A DNA stretch of 64,000 nucleotides, taken from positions 1 through 64,000 of the forward strand of contig JAFEBA010000049.1 in assembly GCA_018266105.1 (NCBI GenBank). The letters run 5' to 3'. Position numbers and translations under genes: made by a program. Under the pieces are notes generated by a model that was given only the letters and a program-made list of their open reading frames with translations, was not told the origin of the DNA and made no database searches. Positions 33,055 to 42,105 of this stretch are shown here, in pieces (the first letter of the stretch is position 1; the number at the start of each line of letters is the position of its first letter). The stretch comes from a bacterium (GTDB lineage: Bacteria > Vulcanimicrobiota > Xenobia > Xenobiales > JADMJV01).

Positions 33055-34676
33055 CTAGCGGGAGGAGCCGGCTGAAGGCGTGCCGGGCTCGGCCTGAGAC
33101 GACTGGGGATCGACCTTTTGACCCTCTTTCAGACGTCCCTGAGAAAGAGTGACCACCATATCTCCTTCGGACAGGCCCTTGTTGATGACGGTATTCTTAG
33201 TGTCGCTACGGCCATAGCTGACGGTCACGACCTGCACCTGCTTGTCCACCACCTTGTAGACGGTGGCTGTGCGCTTATCCATGTCCTTATCGATGAGGGC
33301 CGAGTTTGGAATGGTGAGTTGAGGGTCGGGCGGTCCCACTTGGAGCTTGACCCGAGCAAACATGCCCGGCTTGACCACATGTTTCTGGTCGTCCAGGGTG
33401 ACCCGAACATTGAACTGACGCGTCGCGGTGTCGATGGCGGCGTCTTTGGAGAAGACCCGGCCAGCGAACATCTGACCGCGCAGGCCATCGATGGTGACCT
33501 CGCAGGGATGGCCCTTTTCCACCCGGACAAAAACCTCTTGAGGCAACGAGGTGACCACCCAGACCTGCTGGCCGGACTGCACCTCAAAATAGCTGTGCCC
33601 AAACTGGCCAGCGCCCCGACATCCAGCTTTCGGTCGCTCACATAGCCGTTGACGGGCGAGCGTAACACCGTGTCCTGCAGCTGGAGCTGAGCCATCTCCA
33701 AATCCGCCTCGGCGGCGTGTACCAGCGACTCCTGAGCTTTCAACTGCTGACGGAAGGCGGTCGATTTTGAGGTGCCGGCCTGGGCCTCGGCCAGGGAAGC
33801 GTTCTTGGAGACCTGATTGAAGCGGGAAACGTCGATGTCGGCCTTGGCGGAAACCGTATCCTTCTTAGCCTGGGCCCCGGCGTTGATGACTTCTTTCTCA
33901 GCCGCGCGCACATTGGCTTGCTGGAGATCCACGGCCGCGTCCTGGCTGAGCATAGTTCGGTAGGTGTCCTGCACGTCGGCATTGGAGGCAAAACCCTGGC
34001 GCTGTAAACCCAGCATCCGCTCGTACTTGGCTCGGGCGGTATCGAAATCAACTTGAGCCTGACGCAACTGGGCCCGGGCACCCACCAGCTTGGCCTGGGC
34101 CTGGGTCACGGTGGTGACCCCCTGGGTGCGCGTGGCCGAGTAGACCTGCTGAGACTTCTCCACATTGGCCTGGGCCGCTTGCAGATCGGCGGCCGCAATG
34201 GAAATCCCGCTGCTGGCCTGCACGTCGGTTAGCTGCTGTTGAGACTGCAACTGGTAAAAGGTGAACTGGGCGTTGGCCAGATCGCTTCGCTTCTTGAGCA
34301 GATTGGCGCGGGCCTGGCTGGGGTCGACCCGAACCAGCACCTGGCCCTTGCGCACAGGGTCGCCCTGGCGGACGAGCAATTCCAGAATCGGTCCGGCCGA
34401 CTTGGCCACAATGTCCACGTTCTGGCTGGATTCCACGTTGCCGACCTGGTCGTACTGGAACTGCAGGCGGCGGACAGAGGCTTTGTCGACGGTCACGGGA
34501 GGCACCGAACTGCCACCTCGACTGCGCCTGCCGCCACGACCGCCAGGCTTGCTGACAGCCTGATAGACGCGGAACCCCACCAGACCGAAAAGGATGGCTC
34601 CAAATACCACGAGCAGTGCAAAAAGCTTCGGCCGCTGTCGTAACCCTGCCAACATCATTGAGCTAGTTTGGGACAT
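33055..34676 (-). CDS. RND membrane-fusion protein, frame-disrupted by one base (-1 shift)
   Basis: The first frame (34676 to about 33600) gives MFP landmarks: cytoplasmic start, transmembrane segment KLFALLVVFGAILFGLVGFRVYQ (about 17-39), a lipoyl-like half (ILELLVRQGDPVRKGQVLVRVD), a long helical hairpin, and the closing lipoyl half LRSPVNGYVSDRKLDVGALASLG. It then becomes nonsensical. The second frame (about 33600-33055) carries the expected continuation SYFEVQSGQQVWVV, then LDDQKHVVKPGMFARVKLQVG and the membrane-proximal end. The switch needs a -1 shift exactly at TTTGGGC (33597-33603, minus strand), a canonical X-XXY-YYZ slippery heptamer. It may be a deletion, assembly error, or recoding. 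If the first frame is used alone, a 483-aa hybrid results. Start of the operon is this gene. Confidence 0.85.
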
Positions 34677-34763
34677 GGGTGGGGTATTTCACCCGGTATC
34701 AGCGTAGCCGTGTACCCGCGACCTTAGACCTATTCTGTAGTCATTAAGGCTTCCCCACAATCC

Positions 34764-34793
34764 TTGCCAGCTGGGCCGGGCCTGGGATATATT
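34764..34793 (+). promoter_or_regulatory. Sigma70-type promoter of a leaderless small gene
   Basis: TTGCCA (34764-34769, five of six to the -35 consensus) is 18 bases from TATATT (34788-34793, five of six to the -10). The ATG begins 6 bases after the -10 at 34800, about where transcription should start. The opposite-strand upstream region (34677-34763) serves the minus-strand MFP gene. Confidence 0.65.
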
Positions 34794-34799
34794 GCCAAC

Positions 34800-35021
34800 A
34801 TGTTAACAAACCCCCGTCTCGTTCTGGCTCAAGCCGACGCCATCGCTCGCCTTGCCCGTTTGCGGGTTTGCGCTCAACCTCGAGTGACCCCTCAGGGACA
34901 CCTCAACCTGGAACTCCCTTCCCTGGAAGCTCGTCATTGGGTCCACGAGACCCTGGGCCACTTGAGTTCCAATGTCGTTCGAGTGCTGCGCTGGGAAGAA
35001 CAGAATCAACTCACCGCTTAA
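34800..35021 (+). CDS. Small protein, 73 aa, probably leaderless
   Basis: MLTNPRLVLAQADAIARL opens a soluble protein with a helical N-half and a mixed C-half ending in the acidic EEQN. It has no cysteine pairs, signal or motif known to me. The best argument for coding is the promoter directly before the ATG (TTGCCA-18-TATATT). A longer frame from GTG at 34764 overlaps the -35 box and is not preferred. It is followed, after 30 bases, by the 27-aa membrane peptide gene, so they may share transcription. Confidence 0.5.
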   Translation: MLTNPRLVLAQADAIARLARLRVCAQPRVTPQGHLNLELPSLEARHWVHETLGHLSSNVVRVLRWEEQNQLTA

Positions 35022-35051
35022 GTCGGATCCTCTCATTCCGATAGGGTAAGT

Positions 35052-35135
35052 ATGCAAAGCTTACCTCGTTGGTGGACCCTTCATGTGGCCTTCTCCCTCC
35101 TGGCTTTCGGTCTGAGCTGGCTGACCGGAGTTTAG
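35052..35135 (+). CDS. Putative 27-aa membrane peptide
   Basis: ATG with AGGG seven bases upstream (spacing suits a Shine-Dalgarno) starts MQSLPRWWTLHVAFSLLAFG and ends at a TAG. About 17 residues of it are hydrophobic, enough for one membrane helix, with Arg/Trp at the front. It lies in an otherwise unexplained 160-base gap between two plus-strand genes. No homolog is known to me; real only if the frame is conserved in relatives. Confidence 0.35.
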   Translation: MQSLPRWWTLHVAFSLLAFGLSWLTGV

Positions 35136-35186
35136 GCTCAAGCCCAACAGCAGGTCGGGCGCCTTTCCACGAGAAGGCTGCTGGCC

Positions 35187-37475
35187 ATGCGCTGGATCAT
35201 CTTCTTGCTGCTGTGCGCCTGGGCCTGGGCTGAACCGGCCACCCTGCGGGTGGGGATCCTCAGCTTTGAAGACTCGCGCGACCTCTACAAGCAACTCCGG
35301 GCCCAATCCGACGCGTTAAAGAAGGCGGTGCACCTGACTCCGGCCTTCGCAATCGGAACCTACGGAGAGTTGTTTCACTGGCTGGAAAACGACCTTGTGG
35401 ACGTAGCGGTGATCAACTCCGGTCAACTTTCCAAGCTCTCTCAGGAAAAATGGCAGTATATCGGCTCGGCCACCACCAGCGGACACGAACCGGCCTATCT
35501 GTCGGTCTGTGTTGTCCGCAAAGATTCTGGGTTGAAAAGCTTTGAGGATGTTCGGGCGGCCGGTTCGCGCCTTCGGCTGCTGGCGGTCGACCCGTTGTCG
35601 GTCTCCGGCTTCATCCATCCAGTTGAAGCTCTGACCAAAGCCGGGGTTCAGATTACACCCGACCAGATCAAGTTCAGTTACTCTCACACCAACTCATTGC
35701 GCTGGTTGGTCCAGTCGGACGGGCCCGAAATGGCCTGCATCTGGGCCTCGACCTGGGAACGCAATAAGGACGCCAGCCTTCAAGAGATAACCATCCCCGG
35801 GCTGGATCAGCTTCACAGCTTGCCGGTGGCCCTCATCGCCCGGCGCGGGGCTCCCACCACCGACAGTCTGGCCCGCCTGGTGAAGTCCGGTGGATTTCCA
35901 GGCTTCGAATTTGATCCAGACTATATGCAGCAGGTCGATCAGTTGCCCGACACCATGCCGGGCTCGCTGGCCGGACTGTCCGGCCGCCCATTGGATCGAG
36001 TGGGAATCGACGACCTGATCCTGACCATGCACCTTTACAACGTCACTCACGAGAAACCGGCCCGACTGGCCGTGGTTCTGGCCGGGGGTGGGGCCAAGTG
36101 CTCCTATCAGGCCGGAGCCGTGCGGGCCCTTGAAGAACGATTACAGATCTGGCGCAAAAGGTTATCCGACGACCAACTGGACATTCGTCTGGTGGTCGGC
36201 ACTTCAGGCGGCGCCATCAACGCACTTTCGGTGGCCATGGGCCTGACCGTGGATGAGGATGGCTACAAAGCCCTGAGCGCTGCCTGGGCCGATTTGGACC
36301 AGGGGGAAATCATCTGTCCCCCACTGGCCGTACGCGTCAATCTCTGGTGCTGGTTGGCCTGCGTGACCGGGCTGATTATTCTGGCCGTAAATTGGGTGTT
36401 CCGCCTCGGCAAACCGCGATCCATGGTACTGACCGGAGTGGTGGGAGCGGTCATGTTTGGGCTCTCCCATACCCAGCTGCGCTTCTTACTGGGCACGGAC
36501 TCCGGCCTGCAGCATGTCTGGGCCTGGCTGGCCTGGGGCATCGAAGGAGCTGGGGTCGTGCTGGTCATGGTATGCGTGACCGGATTCGTCACCCTGCACC
36601 GAGATCGCCGGCACAGACAGGTGGTGCATCGAACCGGCCCGCTGGTGCGCCTGGCCATCGCGGGAGTCACCCTGCTGCCGATTTTGCAAGCCTGGACCAT
36701 GTTCTGCTATGAGGAAGTGGTCTCTGAGAATCGCGGTATCGAATCCGCCCTGACGCGCAACTTTGGCAATCTGATTCAACGCCAATCAAGGGAGTCCGGC
36801 AGCGTGGCCGGGCTGAGCATCGCCAAACTTTCGCAACGCGTCTTTGAGCAAAATCTGCTGAAACGCGACGTGGTCTTGACCGCCTCCCCCCTGACCGACC
36901 CAGAACTATCCCTACCCGGCGAGTTTTATTTCTATGCATCGCCGCTGAACTCGCCCGAGCCCGGTTTCGGCAATCGCGGCATCGCCCTGGTGAAGCGTCC
37001 GGAGCTCCTCTTCGACGCCCTGCTGGGCAGCGCCGCTATTTACCCACTCTTCCCCTCCCGCCTGATCAACGATTTGCCCAAAGCGGGACAGCACGTCGAT
37101 CTGGTGGATGGCAGTTTCGCTCATCGCAGCCCGCTGGAGCCGGCGGTGCTCTGGGGGGCAACCCATGTTCTGGTGATCGAGGCCTCGACTCTGGAACCGA
37201 CCACTCGGGGCAACTTACTCAACAATTTTGGTGCCTCATTAACCTATCTGTATGATGAAGCTCAACTGGTGGATGTCAGGCTGCGTGGCCAGACCGTGCT
37301 CTACAGCCTGTATCCAAGCGCTCCCCACATCGGCTTGCTAGACTTTTCACCATATTTGATCAAAGCCTCGATTGAGAAAGGCTATCGTGAGGCCTCTGGC
37401 GCACCTACCTCGGCCTATCAAAAAGGCGGGGCGCTCCACAAAGAATTAGGTCCCCCGATCTTTTGGACTCCCTGA
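35187..37475 (+). CDS. PhnD-like periplasmic binding domain fused to patatin-like phospholipase interrupted by transmembrane helices
   Basis: 762 aa. Signal peptide MRWIIFLLLCAWAWA. Residues 18-285 resemble PhnD/phosphonate ABC binding proteins (VDVAVINSGQLSKLSQE, YIGSATTSGHEPAY). The patatin part begins at ARLAVVLAGGGAKCSYQAGAVRALEE (300-316): GGGAK oxyanion loop, nucleophile Ser340 in GTSGG (338-342), and catalytic Asp641 in VDGSF (the usual DGG is DGS). Between Ser and Asp lie four hydrophobic segments (about 385-405, 413-429, 443-470, 485-506). An even number of helices leaves both catalytic parts on the same, presumably periplasmic, side. Known patatin enzymes hydrolyse phospholipids or lipids. 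GAGAAGG lies about 10 bases before the ATG. Novel combination. Confidence 0.75.
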   Translation: MRWIIFLLLCAWAWAEPATLRVGILSFEDSRDLYKQLRAQSDALKKAVHLTPAFAIGTYGELFHWLENDLVDVAVINSGQLSKLSQEKWQYIGSATTSGHEPAYLSVCVVRKDSGLKSFEDVRAAGSRLRLLAVDPLSVSGFIHPVEALTKAGVQITPDQIKFSYSHTNSLRWLVQSDGPEMACIWASTWERNKDASLQEITIPGLDQLHSLPVALIARRGAPTTDSLARLVKSGGFPGFEFDPDYMQQVDQLPDTMPGSLAGLSGRPLDRVGIDDLILTMHLYNVTHEKPARLAVVLAGGGAKCSYQAGAVRALEERLQIWRKRLSDDQLDIRLVVGTSGGAINALSVAMGLTVDEDGYKALSAAWADLDQGEIICPPLAVRVNLWCWLACVTGLIILAVNWVFRLGKPRSMVLTGVVGAVMFGLSHTQLRFLLGTDSGLQHVWAWLAWGIEGAGVVLVMVCVTGFVTLHRDRRHRQVVHRTGPLVRLAIAGVTLLPILQAWTMFCYEEVVSENRGIESALTRNFGNLIQRQSRESGSVAGLSIAKLSQRVFEQNLLKRDVVLTASPLTDPELSLPGEFYFYASPLNSPEPGFGNRGIALVKRPELLFDALLGSAAIYPLFPSRLINDLPKAGQHVDLVDGSFAHRSPLEPAVLWGATHVLVIEASTLEPTTRGNLLNNFGASLTYLYDEAQLVDVRLRGQTVLYSLYPSAPHIGLLDFSPYLIKASIEKGYREASGAPTSAYQKGGALHKELGPPIFWTP

Positions 37476-37509
37476 GAAGTGGGTAGGCATAGTTCGGGAG
37501 GGTAGCTAC

Positions 37510-39276
37510 GTGAGCGAAAACATCCAAAGCATGTTTGAAGCGGCGGTGGCCAAGGACAAAGCGGGAGAAGGCAGCGAGGCAATGCGCCTGCTGGACGCGC
37601 TGCTGGAGTATCAGCCGGGACACCGCATGGGACGTTTCTATCGGGGCGGCATCCGCATCCGCTACCGTAAAGACCCTGAAGGCGGAGTCCGCGACTGGGA
37701 AGAGGCCTTTGAGGGCGCGCCAGCTGGATCGGCCGGCAAGTTGCGTGAGCTTTATCCCCTTTTCCTGGACAGCTGCTATGAGCGCCTCATTCTGTTCACC
37801 AGCCAGGACCCGGACAATGCAGTCTACCATTCAGCTTTTGGTCGAGCCTGCCTGGTTCTGGGTCAGTTGGAACTGGCCGAACGCCATCTCCAACGAGCTC
37901 TATCCTTGGACAAGACCCGAGGCATCGACGCCGTCCGTCTCTTTGAAGCGCTCAGCCAACTCAATAAAGCCGAGGCCGGGCTTCAGCTCATGCAAAAGCA
38001 CCTGGAACATGCTGCCGACTCTCCCGAACTGAACGCCAGTCTGGGACTTTACTATAAATCTCAGGCCATGACCGCCCAGGCCCTGAAACACCTGGAAGCA
38101 GCCTGCAAACTCTCGCCACGAACCCTACCTGTGCGTCAGGCCCTGGGCGAGATCTACCTCAACCAGGGGAGAATGGAACAGGCCGAGTCGCACTTCCAAT
38201 TCATGCTGCAAAATCACCCCACCGTGGGAGCCCACCTGGGAATGGCCGAGTGCGACAAGCAGCAGTTCCGTTTCGCCGAGGCGCTCGGCAATTTCCAGAA
38301 AGCGGCCTCCCTGGAACCTGGAAACTTCCAGGTGCTGGCCGACCTGGGAGCTTTGGCCCTGCAGATGGGCGAGCAAGATCTGGGCATCCGCTCGCTCAAA
38401 GCGGCCGTGGCCCTGGAACCCAACCATCCCGACCTGCACGGGCTGCTGGCCAAAGCCGCCCTGCAGAAAGGCGACCGCAACGAGGCGATCGCCGCCCTCA
38501 ACACCCAACTTCGACTCGACCCCAACGACACGTATGCCTCCTACACCCTGGCCACCCAGCTCCGGGCCGCGGGACAATTTCAGGAGGCCGGTAAGTTGCT
38601 CAACAAAGCTCTGGCTGGCAAGCCCGGTGATGTGCAGATCAGTCTGGACCTGGCCGAATGCTACGAGAAGCTCAACTACCCCAACGAGGCTCGAAAACTT
38701 CTGCGCGAAGCCTACGACCGCAACCCCACCCACGAAGAACTCCAGGCCGCGCTGGCGCGCCTGGACCCGGAAGTGCTGAACGCCAAAAAGAACGAAAAGC
38801 AGGTCCGGCCCGAAGTAGAAGAATGGGTCAACCTGGCCCGCGCCCACGCCCAGGGTGGGCGCCATCAAGAGGCCTTTGACCAGTTCCGCAAGGTGCTCAG
38901 CATCAGCCCTAACCACAGCGAAGCTCTCTCGGAAATAGGCCGCATCTATGCCGGGCGCAGGGTGCTGGAGCCCGCCGGAGAATTCCTGCTGCGAGGCTAT
39001 GCCTCCGACCCCAGCCAGTTGCCGGTTCTACTCGAGTTCTTCGAGGTGCTCAACCAGATGGCGGGCCGCCAGGCTTACGGCTTGTTGGACCAGCTCGCTC
39101 GTTGTCTGCCGCAAGATTTGGAAAAAGTAGCCTGGCTGGACTATTTGTGGCGACAGCGCCAGAGCCCTGGCGTGGGGAAATTGCTGAGCGCCCTGTTGGA
39201 ATCGGTCAAAAAGGCCTATCCCCCGAACCATCCCGTTTCCCAACGATGGGTCAGCCTGCAACTGTCTGAGAGGTAA
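37510..39276 (+). CDS. TPR-repeat protein, 588 aa
   Basis: GTG start with GAGGGT about 6 bases before it. No signal peptide or membrane segment. The sequence is built of roughly fifteen 34-residue tetratricopeptide helices with A-L-x8-A-x6-P rhythm (for example LGKLLNKALAGKPGDVQISLDLAECYEKLNYPNEARKLLREAYDRNP). Such scaffolds bind protein partners. It lies 34 bases after the patatin fusion and is directly followed by the VIT/VWA gene (no gap), so these are probably cotranscribed and may work together. Partner unknown. Confidence 0.85.
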   Translation: MSENIQSMFEAAVAKDKAGEGSEAMRLLDALLEYQPGHRMGRFYRGGIRIRYRKDPEGGVRDWEEAFEGAPAGSAGKLRELYPLFLDSCYERLILFTSQDPDNAVYHSAFGRACLVLGQLELAERHLQRALSLDKTRGIDAVRLFEALSQLNKAEAGLQLMQKHLEHAADSPELNASLGLYYKSQAMTAQALKHLEAACKLSPRTLPVRQALGEIYLNQGRMEQAESHFQFMLQNHPTVGAHLGMAECDKQQFRFAEALGNFQKAASLEPGNFQVLADLGALALQMGEQDLGIRSLKAAVALEPNHPDLHGLLAKAALQKGDRNEAIAALNTQLRLDPNDTYASYTLATQLRAAGQFQEAGKLLNKALAGKPGDVQISLDLAECYEKLNYPNEARKLLREAYDRNPTHEELQAALARLDPEVLNAKKNEKQVRPEVEEWVNLARAHAQGGRHQEAFDQFRKVLSISPNHSEALSEIGRIYAGRRVLEPAGEFLLRGYASDPSQLPVLLEFFEVLNQMAGRQAYGLLDQLARCLPQDLEKVAWLDYLWRQRQSPGVGKLLSALLESVKKAYPPNHPVSQRWVSLQLSER

Positions 39277-42105
39277 ATGATGTCTGCCCAACCGCATTTC
39301 TTAGCCTATATTGAGCCGCCAGTCGGCGAGCAACCCATCCAGCTTACAGAACTTACGGTTGAGGCCGAGATCACGGGCATGTACGCCCAGACCAGCCAGA
39401 CAATGGTTTTCTACAACCCCAACCAGCGACCCCTGGAGGGGTCCTTGGTGCTGCCCATGCCGGAAGGGGCGGTGGTCTGTGGCTACGCCCTGGACGTCCA
39501 GGGACGGATGGTAGACGGCGTGGTCGTGCCCAAAGAAGAAGCCCGACGCATTCTGGAAACGGAAATCCGCCAGGGAGTCGATCCCGGCCTGGTTGAGCAG
39601 GTGGCCGGTAATCTCTACCGCACTCGCATCTATCCGCTTCCCGCCGAAGGCACGCGTCGGGTCCGCATCACCTACGTTCAAGAACTGACCAGCGAAGGGG
39701 CCGGAGCTTTTTACCACCTACCGCTAGGCCACGGTCAGCATTTGCAGGAAGTGAACGTGCGCTTGACAGTGCACCAATCACCGGTGGTGCCCGTATTGAG
39801 GGGCTGGGAGGGCCAGCAGATGGTGGAACGTGACCAGTGCTGGATCTCTGAAGGGCGCCTGAGCGGCCAGCAAGACCACGACTTCCACCTGACTCTGCCC
39901 GATTTACCCGACCTCTTCACTCAAGTGGAACGCAGCGAGGAGGATGAGGTCTTCTTCTGTGTCAGCGCTCGTCAGCATGTCCAGCAGCAACTCGACTGGC
40001 AACCCGCCCGGATTGGCGTGGTCTGGGACGCCTCCGGCAGCCGCAGCGAGCACGCCAAAGAACTGGAGTTGCTGGCACAATTGGCCCAACACTGGCCGCA
40101 CACCACCGGTCAGTTGATCGTGCTGCGTGAAAAGCCCGAAAATCCGGTTGCATTCTCCTCCCTGAGCCAGTTGCTGGAACTGGTGGGACAAACTCCTTGC
40201 GATGGAGCCAGCGGACTCTCTCACTTGCGGCTGGAGGCCGATGTGGATGCCTGGCTGGTCTTTTCTGACGGCCTGGATACGGTTCGCCCCGGCCTTCCCG
40301 AAAGTTCGGGCCAGCAGATCTTCACGATTACCTCGCAGGCCGCCCATAACGGCAACCTGCTACGCTTGCTAGCCGAGGGCAATCAGGGGATTTTCCTCAA
40401 TCTCAACCGCTGGCAGGTTGCCGAGGCAGTCAGCGCTCTCACCAGCGTCCGGCAGGTTTCGCCCAACCTCGAGTGTCAGGGCGGGCAACAGCTTCATCGC
40501 AGCCCCAGCCAGGGTCGACTGCAGCTGCTGGGCCGGCTCACCGTCGAGAATCCTCGCGCCCTGGTCACCACCGGCAGCCTGGAAGCGGTCCGGTTAGAGG
40601 CGGGACAGGCCCGCACCGGCCAGCTACTGGCCCGGGCCTGGGCGGGACGAGAGCTAGCCGCTTTGCAGGCCCGCAACGGTAACCCTCAGGAAGGCCTGGA
40701 ACTGGCCCGGCGCTACGGGCTCGTCAGCGAGGGAGCCTCTTTGCTGGTCCTGGAGTCGCTGGAGCAATACCTCAAATACGAGGTGTGCCCGCCCAAGAGC
40801 GCTCCCAAGATGCGTGAGGACTATCAGCGCCGCCTCAAAGAGCGAGAGAGCGAAAAACGACACCAGCGCTCCTCACGCATTGAGGCGGTGTGCCATATGT
40901 GGAACGAACGCCTGAAATGGTGGGAAACCGATTTTTCCGCTCAACGCGACAATGCCGAGCGGGCTAAGAAAGCGCGCTCAGCCGAGCCGGCCGAACGCGC
41001 CGCTTTCGCGGGAGGGGCCGCTCCTCCGCCGCCTCCCGGTGCTCCCCCCATGGCTCCCGCTCCGGCGGCCCGCATGATGATGGCTGCCGCCCCCATGATG
41101 GACATGATGATGGAAATGAATTGCCCGGCCGCGCCTGAGGCCGAGGCCTGCAAAGGTGAGGAACCTTCTACTTCTCCCGTGGGGAGCATCGCTATCAAAG
41201 CCTGGGATCCCCAGACTCCCTATCTGAGAGCTCTGCGAGAAAGCGGCCCCGAGCGGGCCTACGAGACCTACCTGCGTTTACGCCCGGAATACGCCAGCAG
41301 TCCCAGCTTTTATCTGGACTGCGCCGACTACTTCCTGGCTCAAGGACAGACCGAAATCGGACTGCGGGTACTTTCCAACCTGCTTGAGCTGGCTCTGGAC
41401 GATCCCGCTCTGCTGCGCATCTATGCCTGGCGCCTGCAGCAGGCCGAGCTCTACCCGGAGGCGGTGGCCATCCTGGAACGAGTGCTGCCCATGCGGCCTG
41501 ACGAACCCCAGTCTCACCGAGATCTTGGGTTGGCTCTCTGTGACCGCTGGGAGCGGGACGGCGCCCCTCAGGATGCCTACCGGGCGGCAGAATTGCTCTA
41601 TGAAGTTGTGCAGCGCGAATGGGACCGCTTCCCGGAGATCGAGGTCATCGCCCTGATGGAGCTCAATCGCCTTCTGCACAAAGCGCGTACGGCCGGAGTC
41701 GAAATGCCGACCATCGACCAGCGACTGGTCAAGAACCTGGACCTGGATTTGCGCATCAGCATGAGCTGGGACGCTGATCTTACCGATGTCGATTTGCACG
41801 TCTGGGAACCCAACGGTGATCACGCCTACTACGGCTCCCCCCGCAGTCCCCAGGGCGGATTGGTCTCGCTAGACTTCCGCCAGGGCTATGGGCCGGAGGA
41901 GTATGTCCTGCGCAAGGCCATGCCCGGCGACTATGAAATCAAAGCCCACTACTACGGCTCTCACCAGCAGAGTCTACTGGGGCCGTGCACGGTGCTGGTC
42001 AGCGTTTTTACCGACTATGGGCGCCCCCAGGAGAAGCGCCAGCTCTTGACGCTGCGCCTGGACAAGCCCAGCAATGAGGTAAGCGTGGGAAAAATTACGG
42101 TCTAG
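39277..42105 (+). CDS. VIT / VWA-like / TPR-like / DUF2135 multidomain protein
   Basis: 942 aa. Residues 15-150 form a VIT domain (LVLPMPEGAVVCGYALDVQG, VVPKEEARRILE, VEQVAGNLYRTRIYPLP). Residues about 245-380 look like a von Willebrand A fold with a MIDAS-like DASGS (about 250). A Pro/Met/Ala-rich linker (about 570-640) precedes helical TPR-like repeats (about 650-800). A DUF2135 C-terminus (about 825-942: RISMSWDADLTDVDLHVWEPNGDH, then EIKAHYYGSH) closes it. No signal peptide. VIT-VWA proteins in eukaryotes and some bacteria act as adhesion or chaperone-like scaffolds; role unknown here. Starts with two ATG codons one base after the TPR stop; its 3' end overlaps the next gene by 4 bases. 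Confidence 0.85.
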   Translation: MMSAQPHFLAYIEPPVGEQPIQLTELTVEAEITGMYAQTSQTMVFYNPNQRPLEGSLVLPMPEGAVVCGYALDVQGRMVDGVVVPKEEARRILETEIRQGVDPGLVEQVAGNLYRTRIYPLPAEGTRRVRITYVQELTSEGAGAFYHLPLGHGQHLQEVNVRLTVHQSPVVPVLRGWEGQQMVERDQCWISEGRLSGQQDHDFHLTLPDLPDLFTQVERSEEDEVFFCVSARQHVQQQLDWQPARIGVVWDASGSRSEHAKELELLAQLAQHWPHTTGQLIVLREKPENPVAFSSLSQLLELVGQTPCDGASGLSHLRLEADVDAWLVFSDGLDTVRPGLPESSGQQIFTITSQAAHNGNLLRLLAEGNQGIFLNLNRWQVAEAVSALTSVRQVSPNLECQGGQQLHRSPSQGRLQLLGRLTVENPRALVTTGSLEAVRLEAGQARTGQLLARAWAGRELAALQARNGNPQEGLELARRYGLVSEGASLLVLESLEQYLKYEVCPPKSAPKMREDYQRRLKERESEKRHQRSSRIEAVCHMWNERLKWWETDFSAQRDNAERAKKARSAEPAERAAFAGGAAPPPPPGAPPMAPAPAARMMMAAAPMMDMMMEMNCPAAPEAEACKGEEPSTSPVGSIAIKAWDPQTPYLRALRESGPERAYETYLRLRPEYASSPSFYLDCADYFLAQGQTEIGLRVLSNLLELALDDPALLRIYAWRLQQAELYPEAVAILERVLPMRPDEPQSHRDLGLALCDRWERDGAPQDAYRAAELLYEVVQREWDRFPEIEVIALMELNRLLHKARTAGVEMPTIDQRLVKNLDLDLRISMSWDADLTDVDLHVWEPNGDHAYYGSPRSPQGGLVSLDFRQGYGPEEYVLRKAMPGDYEIKAHYYGSHQQSLLGPCTVLVSVFTDYGRPQEKRQLLTLRLDKPSNEVSVGKITV

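Noticed and set aside
33225..33600. Long C-terminal extension of the MFP gene in the unshifted frame
   Set aside because: It lacks any match to the family, is rich in Arg/Ser/Pro and antisense-like, and the family sequence continues in the other frame.
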